From Raineya sp. (GTDB taxonomy: Bacteria > Bacteroidota > Bacteroidia > Cytophagales > Thermonemataceae): a stretch of 64,000 nucleotides of DNA. Made by a program: the position numbers and the translations under genes. The stretch covers positions 62,001 through 126,000 of the forward strand of contig JALONN010000012.1 of NCBI GenBank assembly GCA_025454915.1. The letters are read 5' to 3'. Each line of letters begins with the position of its first letter. Positions within the stretch are counted from its first letter, which is position 1. This document shows, one piece after another, positions 25,683 to 32,993 of this stretch. The notes under the pieces were generated by a model. It ran no database searches and was not told where the DNA came from. It saw only the letters and a list, made by a program, of their open reading frames with translations.

Positions 25683-25754
25683 GAAGATGTAGCTTAAAGG
25701 AAAAGCACAAGTTTGCTAAGCTTGAGATTGAGGTTCGATTCCTCACTTCTTCCA
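25683..25754 (+). tRNA. tRNA-Ser(GCT)-like with short variable loop, array unit 7 (body family B)
   Basis: Acceptor GAAGATG/CTTCTTC with one T.T mismatch, D stem GCTT/AAGC (one pair changed in a compensatory way relative to units 2 and 5), anticodon stem CAAGT/GCTTG, loop TTGCTAA (anticodon GCT), 4-nt variable loop, T-loop TTCGATT. Bacterial serine tRNAs have a long variable arm, which is missing. The sequence ends TTCCA. Confidence 0.55.
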
Positions 25755-25773
25755 TTTTTTATATGAAAATGCT

Positions 25774-27138
25774 ATGAAAGAATACTCTTTTACACCCCAA
25801 GAATGGGAAACATGTTTGAAAGTTCTAGAAACTCTCAAAGAAAACCCTTTTGATAATCCTGATAATCAGAGATTAAAAACGCTTATTACAGCTATTCATA
25901 AAAAAGCAAAAAAGGAAATCAGGAAGGAAGAATATGAGGTAAAGAAACAAGAAGATACAGCAAAAATTCAACAGACGGTCATTATCTCAAAAGCACAAGA
26001 GAATACTACTTTGTATGCTCATGAGTATACACCTAAAAATCAGGAATTTCAAAATCTTCATATTCCTAAAAGTTGTTATGCTTGTGGTGTAGAGTACACA
26101 AAACTACATTTCTTCTATCATAAATTATGCCCTGCGTGTGCTGAACTCAATTATAAATTTAGGCAGTTAGAACCTGATTTTGAAAATTATCAGGTGGTTC
26201 TTACAGGTGGTAGGGTAAAAATCGGTTATGCAACAGCTCTTAAATTTTTAAGAGCAAGGGCTCAAGTATTGGTGACCACTCGCTTTCCAGCGATTGCATT
26301 GGAGCAATTTTCTAAAGAGCCAGATTTTGATACTTGGAAAGACAATTTAGTGATGTATGGTTTGGATTTACGAAATGTAAAAAGTGTATATCAGTTTGTT
26401 GAGTATTGTAAAAACAACCTGAAATCTTTAGATATTCTAATCAATAATGCTGCCCAAACAATCAGATATACACCAGAATACTATCAGCCATTGATTGAAC
26501 ACGAACAAAAACAGTTATCCTTATTACAAAATCACAAACTCTTACCTAATCAGACACCTATTCATACTGAATTGAGTAGAGAACAATTACCCAGTTTTTT
26601 AGAGCTTGGGAGCTCTCAAGTGAATCGTTTTGGGCAACCCGTTGACTACAGAGAAAAAAATAGCTGGAACTCGACACTTGAAGAAATTGGTTTGGAAGAG
26701 CTTTTAGAAGTTAATTTCATCAATCATATTTCACCTTATATTCTGATTTCTGAATTAAAGTCTTTGATATTGCAAAGTGTTCATAAAGAGAAGTTTATTG
26801 TCAATGTAACGTCCTCAGAAGGACAGTTTAGTTATGCCAATAAGACAATTTTTCATCCACACACCAACATGACAAAAGCTGCCTTAAATATGCTTACTCG
26901 AACTTCTGCAAGCGATTTTATTAAGGATAATATTTATATGAATGCTGTGGATGTAGGCTGGATTTCGACAGGAGCCAATGAGGAAAAACGTAATCGTTTG
27001 TTTGAAAACCTGCAAATTCCTCCTTTAGATTCTGTGGATGGGGCAATGCGTATTGTTCAGCCTATTCTTGATATCAGAGATGGCAATACAGAGTTATATG
27101 GAAAGCTCCTTAAAAATTATCAAATTGTAGAATGGTAA
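25774..27138 (+). CDS. Zinc-ribbon plus short-chain dehydrogenase fusion protein
   Basis: A 454-residue protein. Residues 1-60 are charged and helical; Cys101, Cys104, Cys119 and Cys122 (CYAC...CPAC) form a likely zinc ribbon; residues 140-454 are an SDR-type Rossmann domain with VVLTGGRVKIGYATAL and DILINNAAQTIRYTP. About 80 extra residues follow NNAAQ. The catalytic Ser is in VNVTSSEGQ, but the YxxxK tyrosine is replaced: T364-N-M-T-K368. I know of SDR proteins with this layout but no defined reaction. The ATG lies 20 nt after the last tRNA-like unit with no terminator between, so co-transcription with the array is plausible. Confidence 0.72.
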   Translation: MKEYSFTPQEWETCLKVLETLKENPFDNPDNQRLKTLITAIHKKAKKEIRKEEYEVKKQEDTAKIQQTVIISKAQENTTLYAHEYTPKNQEFQNLHIPKSCYACGVEYTKLHFFYHKLCPACAELNYKFRQLEPDFENYQVVLTGGRVKIGYATALKFLRARAQVLVTTRFPAIALEQFSKEPDFDTWKDNLVMYGLDLRNVKSVYQFVEYCKNNLKSLDILINNAAQTIRYTPEYYQPLIEHEQKQLSLLQNHKLLPNQTPIHTELSREQLPSFLELGSSQVNRFGQPVDYREKNSWNSTLEEIGLEELLEVNFINHISPYILISELKSLILQSVHKEKFIVNVTSSEGQFSYANKTIFHPHTNMTKAALNMLTRTSASDFIKDNIYMNAVDVGWISTGANEEKRNRLFENLQIPPLDSVDGAMRIVQPILDIRDGNTELYGKLLKNYQIVEW

Positions 27139-27140
27139 AA

Positions 27141-27175
27141 CAAAAAGACAGCAATTTTGCTGTCTTTTTGTTTTT
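27141..27175. terminator. Bidirectional terminator after the zinc-ribbon SDR
   Basis: CAAAAAGACAGCA pairs with TGCTGTCTTTTTG around a short loop, followed by TTTTT. It also borders the convergent lipoprotein gene. Confidence 0.8.
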
Positions 27176-28136
27176 AAGGCTTGTAACCTATCAAAATTTC
27201 TTGTTGAAGGCGTTTGAGGTCGTAGTTAATCAAATCAATTTCTTTCTGAATAACTTTATACATATCTATTCGGGTTTCTAAATCGTCAAGGTTGTATCTG
27301 CCACCAGAACCTGCAAACAAATTTATTTTTGACTGATAATTTTTATCTGATTCAGGAGCAGGAAATTCTAATCTTTTCCAATCCTCCAGAATTTGTTGTT
27401 GTCCTGTAGTGCTGGATGCATTTTTGACAAAAACTTTGGTCATAAAATTCCAGATAAAAGGAGAAAAAATGTTAGTTTTTGGCTTCTTTAATAAAAAATC
27501 TTCTAAATGATTTCGCTTATGTTCGTATAAAATAGTTTTTTTGATAGCAAGAGACCTAAAACCCAAATAACTGGCAGCTACTGCACCAGCTACAGCCACA
27601 GCTTGTTCTTTTTCTGTGGATGCCCCATCAATAGCAAGCCCACCTGCAAGAATTGTAGAAGCTCCTCCAATAATGATAGAATAAATAGTTGCTTGATTTA
27701 CTTTTTTGTTAATCCAGCCTGAAAGATGTTTCTGAAGCTCTTCCATTCTGGAAATTTCGCAAGCCAATTCAGCCTGAATACTATTGATATCAGAATACGC
27801 AAGAGAAATACGTTGTTGTAAATCAATACGAAGGCTGTTGAAACGACTATCCTGATTTTTAGTTGTTTCTACACGTGTGTACTCACAAAGCAAACCATAA
27901 ATGCCCATATCTTGAGCAATATTGAGAGACCTGTTTGAAAAGCGATTCTTGAGCAAACTGGATGCATTGGTCGTATCATAATTCATTTTTTGGATACTGA
28001 CCATTACCAAGGAATCGTACAGCATAGCACTTTTAGAAACAGAACAACCTTCTGTAGAGGCATGAATCTGTAATGCTTTTTTGTTACAAGAGCCTAAAGC
28101 TCCCATAACAAAGATAAACCATAAAATTTTACGCAT
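27174..28136 (-). CDS. Lipoprotein of unknown function with a Gly/Ala membrane hairpin
   Basis: A 320-residue protein. It begins MRKILWFIFVMGALGSC, a lipoprotein signal with lipobox ALGSC. The region near residues 150-200 has two Gly/Ala-rich hydrophobic stretches (IIIGGASTILAGGLAIDGAS and VAVAGAVAASYLGFRSLA), as in glycine-zipper proteins. Flanking parts are helical, with predicted coiled coil at both ends (LETRIDMYKVIQKEIDLINY near the C-terminus). No enzyme motif. It follows a patatin gene by 6 nt, suggesting an operon, but the function is unknown. Confidence 0.65.
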   Translation of the reverse strand: MRKILWFIFVMGALGSCNKKALQIHASTEGCSVSKSAMLYDSLVMVSIQKMNYDTTNASSLLKNRFSNRSLNIAQDMGIYGLLCEYTRVETTKNQDSRFNSLRIDLQQRISLAYSDINSIQAELACEISRMEELQKHLSGWINKKVNQATIYSIIIGGASTILAGGLAIDGASTEKEQAVAVAGAVAASYLGFRSLAIKKTILYEHKRNHLEDFLLKKPKTNIFSPFIWNFMTKVFVKNASSTTGQQQILEDWKRLEFPAPESDKNYQSKINLFAGSGGRYNLDDLETRIDMYKVIQKEIDLINYDLKRLQQEILIGYKP

Positions 28137-28142
28137 AGAGTT

Positions 28143-28925
28143 TTACAATTTTTTGTTTTGAATACTTTGTTTTAAAGTTTCTATTTGAAGTAAAGTGTTT
28201 CTGTAGCCATATTCGTAAATTTTTTTCGCTTCTGCAAAATCAAATACATGATGATTGACTGTTTGAGGGGTTTCTATCACAAAATCACACTTTTTGAGGT
28301 TTTCAATGACATTGTTCCACATAATCAAATCAAAACTTCTAGTAGCAATATCCCACATATTCCATTTTTCATTATCGGAAATCACATTGGCGTTTACATT
28401 GACACCAATCGTAAAATCACACAATTCAACTAATGGCTCAACGGGCAGGTTATTTAATAAACCACCATCTACATAACTATAGTTTCCTAATTTAATAGGT
28501 TTAAAAACCAAAGGGATAGAGGCAGAAGCAATGACTGTATCGAATAAACTTCCCGAACCAATAATTTCGCATTGTCCTGTATGAAGATTAGAGATAGCCA
28601 CATACATTTTCTTTTGTAAACTATTAAAATTATCAGATGAGATATTCTTTGCAATCAGTTTTTTTAGATATGCGAGTTCAACAAGACCATTGATGGGCAC
28701 ATGCCATGAAACCAGTTTATATAATTTGGCAGATTCAACAATATCTAAAATTTCAAGAGGGCGTTTACCTGAGGCATATAAACTCCCAACAATTGCCCCC
28801 ATACTTGCTCCAGAGATTGCTTCAATGGTTATATTGTGTTCTTCAAGAGCCTGTAAAACACCAATATGGGCAATGCCTCTTGCACCACCTCCACACAAAC
28901 AGATACCTATTTTCATACTCATCAA
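28143..28925 (-). CDS. Patatin-like phospholipase family protein
   Basis: A 260-residue patatin-type serine hydrolase. The oxyanion-hole motif is CLCGGGARGIAHIG, the nucleophile elbow AISGASMGAIVG (GxSxG), and the catalytic aspartate SYVDGGLLNNLPVEPL (DGG). The Ser-Asp dyad is complete, so lipid acyl hydrolase activity is expected. This bacterial group resembles RssA/YlbK. No signal peptide, so it is probably cytoplasmic. Three in-frame ATG codons occur at the start (28925, 28922, 28916); the choice is uncertain. Confidence 0.9.
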   Translation of the reverse strand: MMSMKIGICLCGGGARGIAHIGVLQALEEHNITIEAISGASMGAIVGSLYASGKRPLEILDIVESAKLYKLVSWHVPINGLVELAYLKKLIAKNISSDNFNSLQKKMYVAISNLHTGQCEIIGSGSLFDTVIASASIPLVFKPIKLGNYSYVDGGLLNNLPVEPLVELCDFTIGVNVNANVISDNEKWNMWDIATRSFDLIMWNNVIENLKKCDFVIETPQTVNHHVFDFAEAKKIYEYGYRNTLLQIETLKQSIQNKKL

Positions 28926-28963
28926 TTTTGTCCAAAAAGTAGCAAAATAATAATAATTTTATA

Positions 28964-28995
28964 AAAAAAGAGCCTCTTTTAAGAGGCTCTTTTTA
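28964..28995 (-). terminator. metK terminator
   Basis: AAAAAGAGCCTCTT pairs with AAGAGGCTCTTTTT, just beyond the metK stop. The hairpin ends near the start of the downstream patatin gene. Confidence 0.8.
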
Positions 28996-28997
28996 AT

Positions 28998-30281
28998 TTA
29001 TTTTTTAAGACCAAAAGCTTTTTTTATCTTATCAGCATAATCTGTCTTTTCCCAAGTGAAGAACTCAACTTCTTTCTTCGTCTTTTTACGGATTTCTTGT
29101 TTACCGTTTTTATCTTCTTTTACTTCCACATAAGAAACATCTACTTTTGCTTTGTAAGACTCTCTTCCTACGTGTCCGTATGCAGCAGTAGGAGAGAAGA
29201 TAGGGTTCTTCAAACCTAAACGCTCAACGATTGCTTTAGGACGCATGTCGAATAATTCGTTGATTTTCTCTGCAATTTCAGCATCAGAAAGTTTTACTTT
29301 TGCTGTTCCGTAAGTATTTACGTTTAACGATACAGGCTTCGATACACCAATAGCATAAGCTACTTGTACTAGAGCTTCATCAGCTAAACCAGCAGCTACA
29401 ATGTTTTTAGCAATATGGCGAGCAGCATAAGCAGCACTTCTATCTACTTTAGAAGAATCTTTTCCTGAGAAAGCACCACCACCATGAGCACCTTTTCCAC
29501 CATAAGTATCAACGATAATCTTACGACCTGTTAAACCTGTATCTCCATGAGGTCCACCAATTACAAATTTACCAGTAGGATTGATGTGATAAACAGTTTT
29601 CTTATCTAATAATTCAGCTGGAATTACTTTTGCAATAACATGCTTTTTAATATCATCGCTGATTTTCTTAAGCATTTTAGCTTCAGCATCAAAATCATCG
29701 TGTTGTGTAGAAACTACAATAGTATGAACTCTTTTAGGTTTTCCTTTTGCATCATACTCAATAGTTACCTGAGATTTTGCATCTGGACGTAAATAAGGCA
29801 TCAATTTAGGTTGTTCTTTACGAATACGAGCAAGTTCTTTTACAATACGATGAGAGAATGCAAGAGCCATTGGCATATATTCAGGTGTTTCGTTATTTGC
29901 ATAACCAAACATCATACCTTGGTCACCAGCACCTTGTTCTTTATCTACACCTTTTCCTTCATCAACACCTTGTGCAATATCAGGAGACTGAGCATGCAAA
30001 GCGACTAAAATACCACAAGATTTTGCTTCAAACTGGTATTCAGCTTTTGTATAACCAATACGCTCAATAGTTTCACGTACAACATCTTGTACATCTACAT
30101 ATGCTTGTGTAGTTACCTCTCCAGCAATTACAGCCAAACCTGTTGTTACAAGTGTTTCACAAGCCACACGTGAGTGGGGATCTTGAGAAAGCATGGCGTC
30201 TAAGATTGCATCAGAGATTTGGTCAGCTACTTTGTCAGGGTGTCCTTCAGATACTGATTCGGAAGTAAATAAATATGCCAT
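28998..30281 (-). CDS. metK: S-adenosylmethionine synthetase
   Basis: MetK makes S-adenosylmethionine from ATP and methionine. The 427-residue protein has the N-terminal FTSESVSEGHPDKVADQISD, GEVTTQAYVD, the signature GAGDQGMMFGYA, the ATP-site GGPHGDTGLTGRKI and GGGAFSGKDSSKVDRSAAY. It is slightly longer than E. coli MetK (384) through insertions such as the segment KEDKNGKQEIRKKTKKEVEF near the C-terminus, common in Bacteroidota. Codon use is more GC-rich than most neighbours, in line with high expression. Confidence 0.97.
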   Translation of the reverse strand: MAYLFTSESVSEGHPDKVADQISDAILDAMLSQDPHSRVACETLVTTGLAVIAGEVTTQAYVDVQDVVRETIERIGYTKAEYQFEAKSCGILVALHAQSPDIAQGVDEGKGVDKEQGAGDQGMMFGYANNETPEYMPMALAFSHRIVKELARIRKEQPKLMPYLRPDAKSQVTIEYDAKGKPKRVHTIVVSTQHDDFDAEAKMLKKISDDIKKHVIAKVIPAELLDKKTVYHINPTGKFVIGGPHGDTGLTGRKIIVDTYGGKGAHGGGAFSGKDSSKVDRSAAYAARHIAKNIVAAGLADEALVQVAYAIGVSKPVSLNVNTYGTAKVKLSDAEIAEKINELFDMRPKAIVERLGLKNPIFSPTAAYGHVGRESYKAKVDVSYVEVKEDKNGKQEIRKKTKKEVEFFTWEKTDYADKIKKAFGLKK

Positions 30282-30317
30282 TGAATTTTATTAAATTTTA
30301 AAACGAAAATTGAAACG

Positions 30318-30325
30318 CAAATTTA
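30318..30325 (-). promoter_or_regulatory. Probable -7 element of the metK promoter
   Basis: The minus strand reads TAAATTTG, matching TAnnTTTG, 37 bases before the metK ATG. No SAM riboswitch fits in the 113-base gap. A good -33 TTG was not found. Confidence 0.4.
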
Positions 30326-30394
30326 AGGAAACTTTCTAATCTTAAAATATTTCTAGATATTTTTTTGACAAACAGCCCTTTGTTGAATGAGAAA

Positions 30395-30922
30395 TTAGGG
30401 TATGAATTTTAAATATTCAATAGGATTCAGATAGAACATTTTCTTCCAACCTTGTTTAGAACCATCTATTCGCCAAATATAAGGAATCAGAGTCGTGATG
30501 GAATAGTGTAAATGTGGAGATTTGCCCTGAGCATTACCAGTAGTACCAACTGAACCTATTTTTTCATTTCGATTGACCCAAGAAAAACTAGAAGTATGAA
30601 TTTCTTTAAGATGAGCATAATAATGGATACGCCATTTTGCTCCTAATACCAAAACTACATTTCCTCCTAAATCAATATTTCCTGTATAAATGACTAATCC
30701 AATTGTAGAAGATTTAACAGTTGTACCTTCTTTGGCAAAAATATCTACACCTTTGTGTGTACCTGATTTTCCCCAAGGGTAAAACCAAAAAGACTTTGGA
30801 TGATAACTTTTAGAACTTGCTCCTTCTACGGGCATCGAAAAGCGTTGGGGTAAAACTAGACCAACAAACAGCATCAGTAGAATGAATAAAAGTATTTTTT
30901 TTCTGTATTTTTTTGATGACAT
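30395..30922 (-). CDS. M23 family metallopeptidase
   Basis: A 175-residue LytM/M23 domain protein with an N-terminal hydrophobic signal or anchor (ILLFILLMLFVGLVLP). The zinc site is complete: His-x3-Asp in THKGVDIFA and HxH in GKSPHLHYSI, with the middle segment GGNVVLVLGAKWRIHYYAHL. These enzymes cut peptidoglycan cross-bridges, or act as regulators of amidases if the zinc ligands are lost; here all ligands are kept. It acts in the periplasm. Confidence 0.88.
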   Translation of the reverse strand: MSSKKYRKKILLFILLMLFVGLVLPQRFSMPVEGASSKSYHPKSFWFYPWGKSGTHKGVDIFAKEGTTVKSSTIGLVIYTGNIDLGGNVVLVLGAKWRIHYYAHLKEIHTSSFSWVNRNEKIGSVGTTGNAQGKSPHLHYSITTLIPYIWRIDGSKQGWKKMFYLNPIEYLKFIP

Positions 30923-30930
30923 TATTAAGA

Positions 30931-30972
30931 AAAATAAAAAAGAGAAAGAGAGATACCATTCTTCCTTTCTCT
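30931..30972 (-). terminator. Terminator downstream of dusB
   Basis: AGAGAAAG (941-948 in this kilobase) pairs with CTTTCTCT (965-972). On the minus strand the hairpin is followed by a T-rich tract (complement of AAAAATAAAAA), between dusB and the M23 gene. Confidence 0.5.
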
Positions 30973-31001
30973 AAATGCAATATTTAATAAAAATTTTAAT
31001 T

Positions 31002-31988
31002 TTACACCAAAGCAGAATAATACTCTAACATTTCGTCTAAAATGGCATGTACTTCATTTTGGGTAGGAGCTTCTACAAGTCTCATTCTAAAAGATTTAAA
31101 ATTTTCAAAACCTTTAAAGTAATTGGTATAATGCCTACGCATTTCCAAAATGCCTAATTTTTCATTTTTCCAACGAACAGAAAAATCAAGATGTTGTTTA
31201 CAAGCCTCTAAGCGTTCTTCAAGAGTAGGAGGGGCAAGCAATGTTTGAGTTTGGAGATAATGTTTGATTTCCCTGAAAATCCAAGGATAGCCAATAGAAG
31301 CTCTGCCAATCATAATTCCATCTACACCATACCTGTTTTTGTACTCATAGGCTTTTTCTGGACTATCAATATCTCCGTTTCCAAAAATAGGTATTTGTAT
31401 GCGTGAATTTTCTTTGATTTTGGCAATAAGTGTCCAATCGGCAGAGCCTTTGTACATTTGTACACGAGTACGCCCGTGTACAGTAAGTGCTTTAATGCCA
31501 ATATCTTGCAAACGCTCAGCTACTTCTAAAATGTTTTTAGTGCTATCATCCCAGCCTAAACGAGTTTTTACGGTTACAGGTAAATGAGTAGCTTTTACAA
31601 CAGCTTCTGTCATTTTTACCATTTTAGGAATATCCTGTAATAAAGCTGCTCCAGCTCCTTTGCAAGCTACTTGCTTAACTGGACAACCATAATTAATATC
31701 TATCAGGTCTGGATTTACTTGTGTGGCTATTTCAGTACAAGAAGCCATCGTTTGAATATCAGAACCAAATAATTGAATACCAATTGGTCTTTCGTACTCA
31801 AAAATATCTAGTTTCTGTTTGCTTTTGGCTGCATCACGAATAAGTCCTTCAGATGAAATAAACTCTGTATACATCAAGTCAGCACCATTGGCTTTACAAA
31901 CAGCTCTGAATGGAGGGTCTGAAACATCCTCCATAGGTGCTAAAAGTAAAGGGAAGTCTCCCAACTCAATATTTCCAATCTTTACCAT
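31002..31988 (-). CDS. dusB: tRNA-dihydrouridine synthase, DusB type
   Basis: An FMN enzyme that reduces uridines in the tRNA D-loop. The 328-residue protein has LAPMEDVSDPPFRAVCKANG, the catalytic cysteine in INYGCPVKQVACKGAGAALL, the K/R FMN-site TVKTRLGWDD, and NGDIDSPEKA with DGIMIGRASIGYPWIF. The ATG at 31986-31988 (MVKIGNIELGDFPL) is chosen over a TTG five codons upstream. It is divergent from the CPBP gene and not next to fis, as is normal outside Proteobacteria. Confidence 0.94.
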   Translation of the reverse strand: MVKIGNIELGDFPLLLAPMEDVSDPPFRAVCKANGADLMYTEFISSEGLIRDAAKSKQKLDIFEYERPIGIQLFGSDIQTMASCTEIATQVNPDLIDINYGCPVKQVACKGAGAALLQDIPKMVKMTEAVVKATHLPVTVKTRLGWDDSTKNILEVAERLQDIGIKALTVHGRTRVQMYKGSADWTLIAKIKENSRIQIPIFGNGDIDSPEKAYEYKNRYGVDGIMIGRASIGYPWIFREIKHYLQTQTLLAPPTLEERLEACKQHLDFSVRWKNEKLGILEMRRHYTNYFKGFENFKSFRMRLVEAPTQNEVHAILDEMLEYYSALV

Positions 31989-32081
31989 TTCTACAAATCC
32001 CAAATTAAAAGTTTCAAAGTATTTTAGCTAAACAACTGATTTTTTAGTAGTTTTGTGGCAAAATTAAGAAATTTTATTGAA

Positions 32082-32993
32082 ATGACCAAAACACATCCTG
32101 CCTTCAATATCGTTATTATAGCTTGCATTGCATTTGGAAGCTTAGTAGTTGCTCAAGCTATAGGTTTAGGTGTTGCAACTGCTGTTTATGAATTAAATAT
32201 TGCTGAAATAGAAAAGATATTAAAGTACCCAAATGCTCAAATACCTCATATCAGAGAAATTTACTGGATTATTCAGGGATTGTCATTACTCTTAGGTTTA
32301 GGAGGAGGCTCTTTTTTATATCAAAAATTAGTAGCTAAAACAGATTTTAAAGAACTTAATAAAAATAAAAATATTCAAACTTTAGGTTTAGGACTTGCTA
32401 CTATTGTTTTTTTGTGTGGATTACCTATTATTTCTGAAATAGCTTATTGGAATAATCAAATACACTTTGGAAATTTTGATAGCAAAATCAGGGCTTTAGA
32501 GAGTACAGCGATGGAATTAACAAAAATCTTGACTGAAATGAATGGTGGTGTGGATATGTTGATTGTTTTGGTGGTAATAGCTGTAATTCCAGCTTTTGCA
32601 GAAGAATATTTATTCAGAGGTTTGCTTCAAACTGAGTTTTTAAAATGGTTTAAGAACGGACATATTGCTGTGTGGTTAGCTGCCATTATATTTTCTGCCA
32701 TTCATTTTCAGTTTTTAGGTTTTCTGCCTCGAATGATTCTTGGAGCATTTTTAGGCTATTTATATTTATGGTCAGGAAATATTTGGTATTCTATTACAGG
32801 GCATTTTGTAAACAATGGCATTCAGGTACTTGCTTTGTACTTATACCAAACTAAACAAATAGAGCAAGATGTGACAGAAACAACAAGAGCTCCTTTGATG
32901 GCTGTGGTAATAGGAACTATTTTACTTGGAATATCTCTATTCCTTTTTAAGAAAAAAACAGAATTTAAGCCTCAGGCATTGCAGGAAGCATAA
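32082..32993 (+). CDS. CPBP family intramembrane glutamic endopeptidase (CAAX/Abi)
   Basis: A 303-residue multi-helix membrane protein with the Abi/CPBP motifs: EEYLFRGLLQTEF (EExxxR), FSAIHFQFLGFLPRMILGAF (FxxxH) and WYSITGHFVNNGIQVL (HxxxN). The catalytic Glu and His residues are all present, so protease activity is likely. Family roles range from prenyl-protein CAAX processing to bacteriocin immunity. The ATG at 32082 (MTKTHPAFN) is preferred to a GTG nine codons upstream, which falls in a promoter-like sequence (TAGTTTTG at about 32048). The 3' end overlaps the convergent histidine kinase by 29 nt. Confidence 0.86.
   Translation: MTKTHPAFNIVIIACIAFGSLVVAQAIGLGVATAVYELNIAEIEKILKYPNAQIPHIREIYWIIQGLSLLLGLGGGSFLYQKLVAKTDFKELNKNKNIQTLGLGLATIVFLCGLPIISEIAYWNNQIHFGNFDSKIRALESTAMELTKILTEMNGGVDMLIVLVVIAVIPAFAEEYLFRGLLQTEFLKWFKNGHIAVWLAAIIFSAIHFQFLGFLPRMILGAFLGYLYLWSGNIWYSITGHFVNNGIQVLALYLYQTKQIEQDVTETTRAPLMAVVIGTILLGISLFLFKKKTEFKPQALQEA

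Noticed and set aside
25195..25754. CRISPR-like or simple repeat interpretation of the tRNA block
   Set aside because: The units are not identical repeats with uniform spacers; each folds as a cloverleaf with U8, D-loop GG and T-loop TTC, and they differ mostly in the anticodon arm.
25195..25754. Prophage or integrative element bounded by the tRNA array
   Set aside because: No integrase, phage gene or duplicated tRNA end as an attachment site was found within the window around it.
30282..30394. SAM riboswitch ahead of metK
   Set aside because: The 113-base gap lacks the conserved helices of known SAM riboswitch classes, and the gene has a normal -7 element close to its start.
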